Shown here piece after piece: positions 16,678 to 28,000 of a stretch of DNA of 64,000 nucleotides. Below the pieces are notes generated by a model that saw nothing but the letters and a program-made list of their open reading frames with translations, was not told the origin of the DNA and ran no database searches. Position 1 is the first letter of the stretch. The number at the start of each line of letters is the position of its first letter. Source of the stretch: Ophioceras dolichostomum. Lineage: Eukaryota > Ascomycota > Sordariomycetes > Magnaporthales > Ophioceraceae. The stretch covers positions 1-64,000 of the forward strand of contig PYST01000058.1 of NCBI GenBank assembly GCA_003049485.1, read 5' to 3'. Position numbers and translations under genes: made by a program.

Positions 16678-18569
16678 TTACGTCTCTCGTCCGCTATTCC
16701 CGCGCCCAAACAGTCTCCCGAAGAGTCCCACAATCCAGTCGACGACCGTCTTGAAAAAGGTGTGGAGCCAGTTGTCGTTCTTCGAGGCCTCCATGGCTGT
16801 TGATTGGGCCGGTGCCGTAGTCTGGACAGGCCCGGACCCATCGCCGCTGGTTGCTCGGTCCTTGGGGATATTCTTTCGCTGAATCAAGAGGGCGCCCCCA
16901 GTGTCGACCGATCGCGGATTCACCGGACCAGCGACTTGTTGCTCTCCCGTTCCCTCCGGCGTCGGCGTATCACCACTACGTCGATCGCTGATGCTGTCCT
17001 CCTCGATCGCTCCCGAGGAAGCACCCTCAGGTTGTGGTGAGGCCTTGCCAGAGTCCCTGTCGAGGCGGCTCGCGAATTCGGCCGCGACCGGCGAGATCAT
17101 GGCCGTATCACCCTGCGGGTCCTGGACCATGATTCGAGGACTTCCAGGGACAGCCCTCACGTCGGAGTCCTCGTTTCCATCAAAGCCCCCCCTCTCATCA
17201 TACGCATCAAAGGGAGGGAGCTTTGCAGGCCTAGGCTCCGAATCCCTCCGAGCTGGCGAAGCCGCCCGTTCAGGGGTCAGCAGGCCAGGAGATGGCGGGC
17301 CCTTCAGATCAACAGCCTCGTCGTCGTCGGAGCTAGCCGGGAGCTTACCAGAAGCGGCGGGCCTTGAAGTCGGGCTAGGGAGACGGATGACAGGGCTTGA
17401 TACAGCAACCTCGTCGTCATCCTCCTCTCCTTCCTCGACTCCTTCGGTGATCGAGTGCAGCGATACGGCCGATGAGACATCTGAGCTCATCGATCCCATC
17501 GACCTCCTCGGGACTTCGAGTCGCTTGACGGGCCGGGGCATAGCCTGGCCCGTAGCCGGTGACCCTGCGAGAAATTCACCGACAAAGTCGTTCGTCTTCC
17601 TGCGCGGCACACCGAGGACGGCCGAAGGTGGGACGCCCTCCACCACTGTCTCGTCCTCGTCCATAGTGGCCTCCACTGAGTGTATGAGCTCGCCTATCTG
17701 CTCAATACGCGATGGGAAATTCTCTAGAGTCGGGTCATTCAGATCATAGTCGTCGGGCTCGTTGTCAAGGCCGCCTGAGGACGAGACGCGTCTGTCACCC
17801 GGCGAATACTGCTTGTCTCCGCGGATCTCGTGGCGAGGGATATCGGTGACGCACTCATGAGCAAAGAGTGGCACACGATCCTGGCCCGCGTCCAGCAGAT
17901 CTTCATCGGCACTTCCCTCGCCCTTCTTGAACGGATCGACCCCGCTTAGCCAGTCCGATTGCTCGCTGAAAGCGTGAACACCGCTTCCAACTTCTTCGGT
18001 AGGGAACCGGATCTCTGGCGGCGTGTCGTCCCTATCCAGCAGCGACGCAGAGTTGGCGGCCACGGCGGTTGTTCGAGCAGCCTCGGGAGTGCTGTGATCA
18101 AACATTGACATGAGCACGGTCAGCCGTGAAATTATACAGCGCGATTTTTCCAAACTTTGCGCTGGACTGGAAGCTATCTGCTGGCCCGGGCTCTATCTTA
18201 CCTTGCGGCCGACGGAACATGTAGGACGTTGTTGCGATTTCCTCCCGCATCGGTCACTGCCTTAGCGTTAGTGAAGGTCACTAATACGAGACACTGAGAA
18301 CATTAGGGGGCCGGGAGTAACGTACCAGTCTCCACACTCTCGTCAAGAATCCACCAGTCGCCGAGGCCTGCGCGGAACTTGTACTGATGTGTAGATCCGG
18401 GATATGCATGGATCTCGGCCTTGAAAAAGTACTCCCCGGTCTTATCAAGGGTGGAGGCCATCTCCTGTGGCTGCCATTGCGGCTCCGAGTAAGATCCCGC
18501 AATGAACAGCGGCGGAAGGGTCCCGGGCTTTCGGTAAATGATGGTAACCGGAACCTTGTGAGACGCCAT
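16678..18569 (-). CDS. CBM48 (AMPK-type glycogen-binding) domain protein
   Basis: Three exons (18569-18326, 18256-18202, 18091-16678) give about 570 residues. The N-terminal ~100 residues form an AMPK-beta-type CBM48 fold: MASHKVPVTIIYRKPGTLPP, SYSEPQWQPQEM, YFFKAEIHAYPGSTHQYKFR and GDWWILDESVETVTD, then NRNNVLHVP. Exon 2 is 55 bases. The second join, after a CTGACC branch site, gives ..PSAAR or S|TPEAARTTAV. About 440 acidic, Ser/Pro-rich residues follow. The C-terminus is an aromatic, hydrophobic segment (WLHTFFKTVVDWIVGLFGR) that could be an amphipathic membrane-binding helix. Yeast Mdg1/Crp1 share the CBM48 start. Expected role: binding glycogen-like glucan or acting as a scaffold; the exact function is not known to me. 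Ends at TAA, 16678. Confidence 0.83.
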
Positions 18570-19969
18570 TTTCGACTAGGTGTCATGCAAGGTACGTGGC
18601 GTCTGCAGCAGGACCGTTGGACACACCCGTCAGCAATCAGGAATTACGAAAGAGAGTCAGGGGTAGAATTGATACAGATACTAGCTCGAAGACTACCTGG
18701 GTATCAGGTAGGTCTTAGCTATTGTGCTGCAGCTTAGGCACTCAAGTAAACCAATATATGAGAAAGGATGCTGGAAGCTGGAACCGTGAAGGGATGAACG
18801 ATCGATATCGACTCACCTGGATCATGCCACCTGAAGATAAGACGGTCGGTCGGGTTGTCAAGCTAGCCGCAAAAGTGAAACTACAAGGACTTGAATTTCA
18901 GATGAGTTTGAACAATACTACTTGAGAGAAAGTGTTCGGTACTTGAAGCTTTGCTTCAGGCCGGATCTGCAAGAAATGCGTGGAAAGAGGATGTACGGAT
19001 TGGGGAGACCAGGGGCGATCCGCGAGGTACAAGAATAGCCAGACCGTCCAAGCGACCGTCTGGTGCTGTGACGAGGGCCGTGAAGAGCGGACAGCGTAAA
19101 GTGGACTGGAAACAAAGACACAGAGGAATAGGAAAAAGATTGAAGGCTAGGAATGAGGTTGTCGATGGTAAAAACACTGCAGCCGTTGGACCGACAGAGC
19201 TTTAACTTGAGAATGGCCAAGTAGGAGTTAAGGTTGGCTGGCCCATGAGCAAAATATCTGCCCATCAAGCTGCACCACACCACGCGTTTCTGTGCTCTCC
19301 TGTTGGAGGAAGCTACCCCTCACGACGCAGCTGCCGGGCGGTGGCTCAAACACCTCGCACCAAGCACCAAGGCCGAGAAATGATGTCGATGTCATCTCGC
19401 AGGACCAGTAGCCTGCAAGAAGGCCCTTAGCCCCGATCAAGGGAAACATCAACATGCCATCCTCCTTTGGTAGGAAAGTAGCTGTGCCATTGACACAACC
19501 AATTCCCTATTTTCGTCCGTTAGGTACAATGCCAGGCCTTCTATTCCCTCATTCCAGTCGACCTTGAATCTAGCACCAGCAGCACAGGAAACTGCGATCT
19601 AGAAGTCTCCGAGTTTGGAGCTCAGCAATAGACGGCAGGCAACACCAATGCCGTCCCAACTCCCGGATGGACTCAATTGCATGGTTCCAGCGTTGGAGTG
19701 CAGCAGCGCCAGCAGGTCGTACCCCACAGTTTCACTGATCTCCAGCGGGAATCATGCCTGTGGGTCGGGGCTGGTCCAGGCCCAGAGCCCATTCAAGCCG
19801 TAATCGATAACGGCCGTGTCCACTTAACGGGAGAAATTATGACGCAACCCTGATAGGGGCTTTCAGGCGGAGAAATTTTCAGACTGACGAAAAAAGTTTG
19901 CGAGGCTGATGAAGAGCTCGCCAAGCTGCCGCACCTTTCTTTGCAGCAAGTCCCCCCAGTCTCCTGATC
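18570..19969. other. Divergent intergenic region (CBM48 gene / MRH4) with coding-like relic
   Basis: About 1.4 kb between two divergent genes, so it should contain both promoters. A minus-strand stretch at about 19228-19805 has protein-like composition but broken frames and is listed separately. Nothing else is recognisable. Confidence 0.5.
19228..19805 (-). pseudogene. Coding-like stretch with frame breaks; possible pseudogene or unmodelled gene
   Basis: On the minus strand, 19228-19500 reads GCVNGTATFLPKEDG, then MLMFPLIGAKGLLAGYWSC and WCEVFEPPPGSCVVRG, with well-spread cysteines and aromatics. Upstream (about 19560-19805) another stretch reads GLWAWTSPDPQA, a stop, then ISETVGYDLLALLHSNAGTM and further sequence to a second stop. 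A CCTAAC branch-like site and AATAG acceptor near 19510 could mark an intron before the 3' part, so a small multi-exon gene is an alternative. No family is recognised. The in-frame TGA and TAG favour decay. Confidence 0.3.
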
Positions 19970-22000
19970 ATGCTGAGGGTCACGCTGGGGTCGCCAATAT
20001 GTCCGGCCTGTCAGACGTCAGGCAGCGCTGCCTGGAGGGCGGCCCTTCATGACCAGCAGCAGCAGATTTTGCGATCGAACCTCATCTCTCTGCCCTTGCG
20101 ACAACGGCGACTCTTCTCGATATATGGCCCCGACCAAGCGGGTGGCCCAAAAACCCGCCCCGCGAGAATGGTGCTTTCCCAACGAAGCGCAGTTGCGTCC
20201 AATAGGAACGATAGAGCTGGCAGCAGCCGCCCCAGCAGGATGGAGGGTCCGTTTGGTGGGATGAACCGGACCGTCGCCAACATCGACCCCGAGAAGAGGA
20301 AAAAGCACCTCGCGATCATCGACGCCGCCAACGCGAAGGATAGGCCGAACCTCCGCCCGGACGGCCGCGAGCGCGAACCACTGCCAACGTTCAAGGCGCT
20401 GAGGATGCAGCGCGCCCTAGCAACGATCGGGTACGGCCACCGGAACCGCATCAAGCAAAAGATGAAAGATATCGATTCGTTCGATCAGTTCGACCTCCTG
20501 CCCGTGGTCAAGAGGGCTATCCAGCAGGATGCTCTGAGGGGCATGATCGACATCAAACCGACGCCCATCCAGAGGCTGGCGATCCCAGAACTCTTGAACG
20601 AGCAGGCTCGTGGCGGCCGGAGGAAATGGAAACCCGACGCGTTAGAAGCGAAGTTGACAGGGGCTGCTGCAGATGCAGCTGCCGAAACGAAGCCACGTGA
20701 CCCCGTTCGGTGGGAATACTTGCTCGCGGCCGAGACGGGCTCGGGAAAGACGCTCGCGTACCTCATCCCGGCGATCAACGCGGTGAAGAAGGCGGAGGCG
20801 GAGGACCCGGAGATCGCGGCGTTCAACAAGCGCATGGCCGCGGAGGAGGCGCGGCTCGAAGCCGAGCTCGAGAGCGGCAAGAAACCGGGCGCTCGGTCTC
20901 AGCAGCGACGAGAGCCGCACCCGACGATGGCGCGACCGAAGGTGATCGTCCTCGTGCCCACGGCCGAGCTGGTGTCCCAGGTCGGGCGGGTGGCCAAGTC
21001 GCTCGCGCACGAGGTCAAGTGCCGCGTGCGGCTCATCTCGGCCAAGATGTCGCCGACGACGATCGAGGCCAGCCTGTTCTCGCCGTCGGGGCTGGACGTG
21101 CTCGTCGCGACCCCGCACCTCCTCTCGTCGATCGTCGAGTCGCAGCCGAACCTGCTCTCGCGCGTCTCGCACCTCGTCGTCGACGAGGCCGACTCGCTCC
21201 TGGACCGCAGCTTCTCGCCCGTGACGCACCAGATCCTCGACCGCGCCCTCCCCTCGCTGCGGCAGCTCGTCTTCTGCTCGGCCACCATACCCAGGGGCGT
21301 CGACGCCTTCCTGGCCAACCGCTTCCCGAGCCTCCGCCGCATCACCACGCCCAACCTGCACGCCATCCCGCGCCGCGTCCAGCTTGGCGTCATCGACGTG
21401 TCCCGCGACCCGTACCGCAACAACAAGAACCTGGCCTGCGCCGACGCCATCTGGTCGATCGGCAAGGACGGCGCGCGCCACGAGACCAGGGAAGAGGCCG
21501 CCGAGCTGCGCTGCATCATGGTGTTCGTCAACGAGCGCGAGAAGGCCGAGGAGCTGGCCGCGTACCTCGCGTCGAAGGGCATCGACGCCGTCGCGCTGCA
21601 CCGCGACGCCGCCGACTCGCGCGACGGCGACCTGCTTGCCGCGTTCACGACGAGCAGCCGCCCCACCGTGGCGGACGCGGACGCGGATGGCAGCGGCAGC
21701 AGCAGCAACACCCCCACCCCCGGTCTCGGCGCGGGCACCGCCACCACCGGCAGGCGGCTGCCCAACACCAAGGTCATCGTGGCGACCGACATCGCCTCGC
21801 GAGGCATCGACACGCTCGCGGTGCGCCACGTCGTGCTGTACGACGTGCCGCACACCACCATCGACTTCATCCACCGCCTCGGCCGCGCGGGCCGCATGGG
21901 TCGCCGCGGCAGGGGCGTCGTCCTGGTCGGCAAGGACGACAGGAGAGATGTCGTGGCTGAGGTTAAGGAGAGCATGTTCATGGGGCAGGCTCTCATTTAG
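19970..22000 (+). CDS. MRH4: Mitochondrial DEAD-box ATP-dependent RNA helicase Mrh4
   Basis: Single exon, 676 residues. The first ~60 residues are rich in Arg, Ser and Leu and poor in acidic residues, as in a mitochondrial presequence. Helicase motifs in order: Q-motif region PTPIQRLAIPEL (198-209), motif I AETGSGKT (254-261), PTAEL (330-334, in place of PTREL), DEAD (405-408), SAT (437-439), then in the second lobe VATDIASRGID (604-614) and HRLGRAGRMGR (635-645). Family knowledge: yeast Mrh4 acts in late assembly of the mitochondrial large ribosomal subunit. An Ala/Glu/Arg insert (about 273-322) and a Ser/Gly/Thr-rich loop (about 562-595) interrupt the lobes, as is usual in filamentous fungi. 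It converges on the chitin deacetylase gene, 0.8 kb away. Confidence 0.93.
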   Translation: MLRVTLGSPICPACQTSGSAAWRAALHDQQQQILRSNLISLPLRQRRLFSIYGPDQAGGPKTRPARMVLSQRSAVASNRNDRAGSSRPSRMEGPFGGMNRTVANIDPEKRKKHLAIIDAANAKDRPNLRPDGREREPLPTFKALRMQRALATIGYGHRNRIKQKMKDIDSFDQFDLLPVVKRAIQQDALRGMIDIKPTPIQRLAIPELLNEQARGGRRKWKPDALEAKLTGAAADAAAETKPRDPVRWEYLLAAETGSGKTLAYLIPAINAVKKAEAEDPEIAAFNKRMAAEEARLEAELESGKKPGARSQQRREPHPTMARPKVIVLVPTAELVSQVGRVAKSLAHEVKCRVRLISAKMSPTTIEASLFSPSGLDVLVATPHLLSSIVESQPNLLSRVSHLVVDEADSLLDRSFSPVTHQILDRALPSLRQLVFCSATIPRGVDAFLANRFPSLRRITTPNLHAIPRRVQLGVIDVSRDPYRNNKNLACADAIWSIGKDGARHETREEAAELRCIMVFVNEREKAEELAAYLASKGIDAVALHRDAADSRDGDLLAAFTTSSRPTVADADADGSGSSSNTPTPGLGAGTATTGRRLPNTKVIVATDIASRGIDTLAVRHVVLYDVPHTTIDFIHRLGRAGRMGRRGRGVVLVGKDDRRDVVAEVKESMFMGQALI

Positions 22001-22817
22001 TAGGGGCCTGGCCTCAAGAACTCACTCCTTGTCTGCCTCACGACCCACCTACCTGAACGCTCTTTCATGTACCGTGCGTCTGTCTTCTCTACTAATCTGC
22101 ATTGCGCACCATTTTCCCGTGGCAGGCAGCCCTCCAACTCATTATTTTCCTTAGAGTTGTGTATAGATACCTACTGTATTATTGTATTGTACTGTCACGT
22201 GTACCTGCACGCGAATTCTTGTGGCTTCGTGGTATATATAAGGCTCGGATGTAAATTAACACTTAGCATAACGTTACTAGGGATAAGATGTATTTATTTG
22301 CGTATTTCTCCTCTTGACAGGAAATTGTAGAACACATGTCTCCGAAGCAACAGGTGTTTGGACCATTAAGATGCAGACACCTGCCTTCTCCTTTCACTAA
22401 TCTCCAACCTCTCTCGGCTAGACAACATTGACTGGTAGTGACCGGCTTTGATTTATTCTTATTTTGTGTCAGGGTTTTACCCGGAAGGAAAGGCTGTATA
22501 CATTAATGTGTGTATACCCTAGAGTAGGGGGCAGTAGCAACAAGTGTGTAAATCTCCAACAAGCGAACAGCCAAAAAGTGAAGACATTATCTAAGGAGAG
22601 AATATATAGATCGACAAGAAGTGAAAGGATAAGAAAGCCAGCCAAAACAATTCTAACCGACCTGACAAGAATTAACGTCCACATATGCCCCGCCCGACCA
22701 AAAAATAAAAAATAAAAAAATTACCTTGACACATGGTGGCCAATTACGTGTATACAAATCTCCAAACCCCACCTATTTTTCTTCCTTCCTTCCTTCCTTC
22801 CTTCTCATCCCCATCCA
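22001..22817. other. Convergent 3' intergenic region (MRH4 / chitin deacetylase)
   Basis: AT-richer DNA with the 3' ends of two convergent genes. A TTCC/CTTC tetranucleotide repeat lies at about 22780-22804. No gene seen. Confidence 0.6.
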
Positions 22818-25048
22818 TCACGAGCAAGACCCATAAGCCGACTGGCACCCCTGCGACGTATTGCAGCTCGTGCCGCAAGTGTTGTTCTTGCCGCAGCACG
22901 GGCCGTACTTGCTGTCCTTGCACGTCGTGCCGGCCGCCTTGCCGCACTTGCCGTTCGTGCTGACCTTGAGCGTCGGGGCGGCGGTGGCGGGAGACGTGGA
23001 AGACGTCTTGGTCGAGCTGGTGCTGGTGCTGGTGCTGGTAGTCTTGGAGGTCGAGGTCGACGAGGTCGAGCTCGACTTTGATGATGACGATGATGATGAC
23101 AACGACGAGGACGAAGAGGACGAGGAACTGGAGCCAGAGTTGGAGTTGGAGTTGGTGCACGTCCCGAACGCGGACTGGCAGCCCGTGCCGCAGTGATCGA
23201 CCGTGTTGCCACACCAGCCGTACTGGCTGCAGCAGCTCCCCCACGCGCCGCCCACGCAGGTCACGCCGTTGCCGCAGGACGCGTCGGTCGTGACCTTGAG
23301 GCCGCCGACGGGCGGGGTGGAGCCCGTGGGGAGGGTCGCGCCGGTGGTGGCCACCGAGGGCTGTTGGGCGGTGGTGTTGGAGCAGACGCCGAACCCGGAC
23401 TGGCATCCGGCGCCGCAGTGGCCGTCGGTGCTGCCGCACCAGCCGTACTGGGAGCAGCAGTTGCCGAAGGCCGAGCCCTTGCAGGTGACGCCGTTGCCGC
23501 AGTTCGCGCTGGTGCTCACCACGAGCGTGGACCCGCCGGACTCGGCGGAGAAGGTGCCGGTGGCGGTCGGGACGACGCCCGTGCTGGCGCCGGAGAGCGT
23601 GCCCGTGGCCTGCGAGGAGGCGTTGGTGAAGAACGCGCCGCCGCCGAAGGTCCCGTTCACGCCGGGAGGAGGGTAGGCCGGCACGGGCGAGTCGACGGCG
23701 CGGTACCAGTTGGCCGGGTCGTCGCCGAGGCACTCGCCCACGGTGACGGAGCGGAAGCCCTTGCGGTACAGGCCGGCGAGCATGTAGTCGGTCAGGTTGT
23801 AGACGACCTGGTAGTTGATGTCGTGCTCGATGTGCAGGAAGCTGGTGGTGGCCACGGGCGCCGGGTTGACGTACTGGTCCCAGATGTCCTTGCTGCCCTG
23901 GATCTGACTCGGCGAGCTCCGAAGGTAGCCCTGCGTGTCGAGGTCAAAGTAGATGATGTGGTAGCCCAGGTCGGCCAGGACGTCCATGCACTGCTGCGGG
24001 CAGATCGAGTAGGGCGGGCGCATGTAGGTGGGGATGTAGCCCAGGATGCTGTTGAACGCGATCTCGTTGTTGATGATCTGCGCCTTCTGCTGGGCGAGGG
24101 TCAGCTGGCTCGCGTTCTGGTGCGACCACGAGTGGCTGGCCACTTGGTGACCCTCAGCCATCATGCGCTGTGATCGAGTTAGCACACGTTAGCGTTATCT
24201 AGGACCTACAAGTCTGCAACGATATGTTTGTCCAAACATCATAACATACCTTGATCATGGCGGGCCATGGCGTGGCAGGATCGCTGATCTGACCCTTGCC
24301 AATGTTGTTGCCGGTGATGAAGAAGGTTGCCCTTGCGCCGTAGGACTGGGTAGCACAGCTGTGTTAGAGGCGATGCTAATCCCTTGAATACTCAGGCAGC
24401 CAGAAAGGTAGCTAGAACAGACGTACCTTGAAAATGTCCAACAGATCTCCGGTGTAGTTATATGGGCCGTCGTCGTAGGTGATGGCGATGTCTCCAGGCG
24501 TGACACACTTGTAGATGCCCAAGCCACCGTACGGGACGGTGCCAACCTTTGGCCGGGCAACGGTAGAGGTATCCCGGCCAGAAGGCTTCTTGTTGCCGTC
24601 GCAGCCGGGACCGTAGTTGATCTGGCAGTCGGGCGCGTTGCAGTAGGCAGGAGCCGTTCCACACCATCTGACGATTGTCGGTGTAAGCATTCTGGTTTTA
24701 TCCACCACTGCCGGAAAGCCTCCTTTGGGGAACAGAGAGGGGAAGCTGGAGACATCCAGGCTCCAGTCATGTGAGAATAACGTACCCCGAAGCAGAGCAG
24801 CAAACACCCGCCGCACAGCTGCCAATTCCCGGACCGCACTGGCCGGTAGCGGACTGTCGTTCGTCAATCACTGCTCGCCTCCGCCTGCTATCAGCTGGTC
24901 CGGCTGCCCTTGGGATCTCTACGAAAGCCGCCCGGTCGTCAAGTTCCGACTCGAGCGCTCGTGCGCCGATGATGTGCGGGAGTCCATGATCACCGTGTGC
25001 TGCCACAAGGCCGGCATACGCCACGAGAGCCGCTGGCGACCACCGCAT
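22818..25048 (-). CDS. Secreted chitin deacetylase (NodB domain) with four CBM18 modules
   Basis: Four exons (25048-24786, 24667-24427, 24345-24250, 24167-22818) give about 649 residues, all joins in phase. The start MRWSPAALVAYAGLVAAHG is a signal peptide. One cysteine-rich CBM18 (chitin-binding) module (about 69-110) precedes the NodB polysaccharide deacetylase domain. Catalytic motifs are TYDDG (152-156, catalytic base and metal Asp), SHSWSH (211-216, metal histidines), RPPY (250-253), DLDTQGY (about 275-281) and LHIEHD (311-316). Two further CBM18 modules (about 423-462 and 498-537) follow a Thr/Gly-rich linker. A long Ser/Thr run then leads to a final module (about 607-648). No GPI signal is visible, so it should be secreted and held on chitin by its binding modules. 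Such enzymes turn wall chitin into chitosan and can hide fungal walls from plant chitinases. Confidence 0.93.
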
Positions 25049-28000
25049 GATAACGGTTAGGGGCTAGGAACGGGCGTGTGTGTCGTATGTGTTGTATGTC
25101 GTCAAGTCAAATAAGAATGATTAAGGGGGGAAACAGTCTATAGTATAGAGAGAGTGTATCTATGGGTGAGGACGAGAAGAAAAAAAAGGATGCCCAAGTG
25201 AGAATTGGGGTATGTAAGAATGGAATATTATGACTTTGTCTTCTATAAGGACGCGGCCAGGTTAACGAGAGGCTGCCAGGTCAAAGAGGCCGATGCTGTG
25301 TATACTAAGCAGTGCAAGAGGTGAGAATGAAGATGTGTCTCGCAGGAAGAGAGGGCAGCGGGCAGCAACGCAAATATACTACCACCACTGGACCGGTCCA
25401 CTAAGCGAAGCAGAGGAAGCAAACGCTGACGCAGACGGGGCTTTGCAAGAAGCTCTAGCAGATCTCTCTCTTTCTCTCTCTCTATCGCTTACTTCGGGTC
25501 TTCGGCATCGGAAACAGCCCTAGGACGGCGCTCCCGCCAAGCAGCCACCATGATCGAAGATGCCCGTGGTGGGCGCGCCGGGCGCCGTGAAGCAAGCGAG
25601 GGAAGCTAGCCAAGAGGATAGCCAAGAGGGTAACCAAGATAGTAGCCAAAAAGTGGCAAATCGGCTCAGCGGCACCCGACGAGAGTAAACAGGCTTGCCC
25701 TTGGCAGGCTCAGTGGTGGCACTTGAAATGAGGAGGACCGGATGCAAGGACGGACCGGGGAGGAGAAAAGGGTACCTTGGCAAATGATGGACGTGGTCAA
25801 TTAAACAGCCGGATCGAGCGGCGAGGAATGTGTGCAGAGAATGCGTGAGTGAGTATGTGCTTGTGCGTATGGCAGCATGGTGCGGCGACGGGGAGGAAGA
25901 AAGGAGAGGGACAAGAGCGAAAAAGGGGGCGCCAGACGCCGTCGTCCCATACACTCACTTCACTCGCACTCGCACTCTATTACCTTGTTCACCCACACCA
26001 AAAGGGTCCCATTCCTTCTTCTCTTGCTCCCTCCTCCTCTCCTCCTGCAGATCTCCAGATCCACCCAAGATCAGGGTCCAAGATCATCAGCACTGAACGG
26101 ACCTAGCATCAGCCACCCACGATGAAAGGAAGACAGCAAGAACCGGTCTCCCAGCCGTGCAAGACGAAGCTCCCGATAAGTGTCAACTTTCCCATCGATT
26201 TGTCTTCACTTGAAGAATAGGGACTACCCTTAGGCAGACAAGTAGACAGAAAGCCACAACTAACCACAGACAGTGAAAGAAGAAAAAAAGAGCAAAGGTG
26301 ACTTGGGGGGGCGCAGACAGGCGTGCAGACGGACAGCGGCCTGTCGTACCGCTTGCTGTTGTAGACCAGGCCACGAGCGAACAAAGTGAACGAACAACAT
26401 GTTTCAGCGACGGCGTCCCGGCCCCCAAGGCCGCCACCGAAAGAAAAAAAGGCGCCGCCGCATTGACGTTCCCCTGCAGGGCCGGATCGGCAGGCCGTCG
26501 CCTTCTCGCCAAGAGTTCGCGCACGCGAACATCGCACCGGTGGCCTTTGTAGTGCCTTGGGATCACTGGTCACTCTCTCCCTCGAATATCCGTGGCGTCT
26601 TCCGCTTCGTGTTAGTTAGTTCTTCAAAGTGAACTAATGAAAATCTCTCCCCTGCTGCTCCCTGAAGTGGATGGATGGAGGAGGCTCGCTCGCCCGCTCG
26701 CTCGTTCGTTCGTGTTTGTGCGGAATACAAAAAATGCAATCCATGGAGCCATCCATCCCTCATCCCCCGAGTCCCTCTTCGGCAGTTCGCACTAAGGCAG
26801 GTGGCTAATAAATCCGCGCTATCGTAGGCTATTGCACGCCATTGCAGGTACCCGACGTGCATATTCAAAATTTTCGTGGGCCCCGAGAAAACGACGACGC
26901 CCCTTCGGTCGGTTCGAGTGACAAAAGTCGTGCTACCGGGGAATTTTTTGAGGGGGAAAAAAGAGAGGTTTGACCGCCAACGGGGACACGACATACACGA
27001 GGAATTGGCATGCGTCTCGTGTTCTTTGGTCCTTGCAGCTGGGTTGCTACCAGCTGGCATCGAGCTGCCTTTCGAACAGTGACGTATCAGCTGACGTACT
27101 CGCGGACTAAAAGGAATGAAAGGGTAGAGAGAGACAGAGCACAAGGGAGATAGATAGATGGAGGAGGGCTTACATACAATACAAGTCCGGGACTCTGGAG
27201 ACCGACGACTACTATACGTAGTACGTCGGACAGATACCATAGGATCAGTTGGGATTAGATTGGGTTCACGTCACTCGCCGAGCGATCACCAAAACCACCA
27301 AAAACAAAAAAACCACCCAGCCAGCCGGATCGCTCCCGAGAAAACGAAACCACAAAACACCAGATGTCGTCCCATATCCGACTCGTGCGTGTGCGGCCGC
27401 ATTTGTCCCGCTACTCGACAAACCTACCAGGCAGGACTGATGTAATGTACATACATGTATGAAAGCGGCTCTCCACGGGCGTCCGAAGAACGTTCGGCCA
27501 TGTTCATGCACCAAAAGAACAAGGTAGAGCCTTGCTTTTTTTCCATTCATCTTCAATCCCACAACCNNNNNNNNNNNNNNNNNNNNNNNNNNNNNNNNNN
27601 NNNNNCCCCCCCCCCCCCCCCCCCCCCTTTATTTTTCTCCCCTCCGAGCGCCACCACGCCTCTTCCCCGCGTGGAGAGTAGACCCGAGCTGAGCTTGGAG
27701 GCGGACGCCACTGACATTAGAAAGTCCTGGAAAACAAAAGAAGTTAAACTTTTGATCCGGCTCCCAAGCAATGCCGACTGACGGGAGGCGAGAGGGAGAG
27801 AGATGACGAGGATGGCTGGCTCCCTGGTTGGCTGGCGTTTGGGCCTGTCTCCTGGGACAGGCTTTAACCCGACTCCTCTGCGCCTCTGTTCATCCATCCT
27901 CTTTGTTTCCTCTCGCCCTTCTTCCCGCTGACTAAAATCTCGTGGTTGCCGATCCGATCCGATCCGTTTCTGCATTTTCTTCATAAGTGTTGGTGGTGGT

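Noticed and set aside
20642..21996. Long frames of 365-416 codons on both strands overlapping MRH4
   Set aside because: They are shadows caused by the high third-position GC of MRH4, which has all the helicase motifs in its own frame.
22744..24173. Long overlapping frames (329 and 326 codons) across the chitin deacetylase gene
   Set aside because: Out of frame with the NodB and CBM18 motifs; Arg- or Ala/Gly-biased composition typical of shadows in GC-rich coding DNA.
25520..25954. 144-codon minus-strand frame with LLSWLPSWLSSWLASL
   Set aside because: The hydrophobic repeat comes from a short GCCAAGAGG-type tandem repeat; there is no splice or domain support.
26563..27240. 225-codon minus-strand frame
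   Set aside because: No domain, composition unlike the real genes of the window, and no supporting splice sites; treated as a chance frame.
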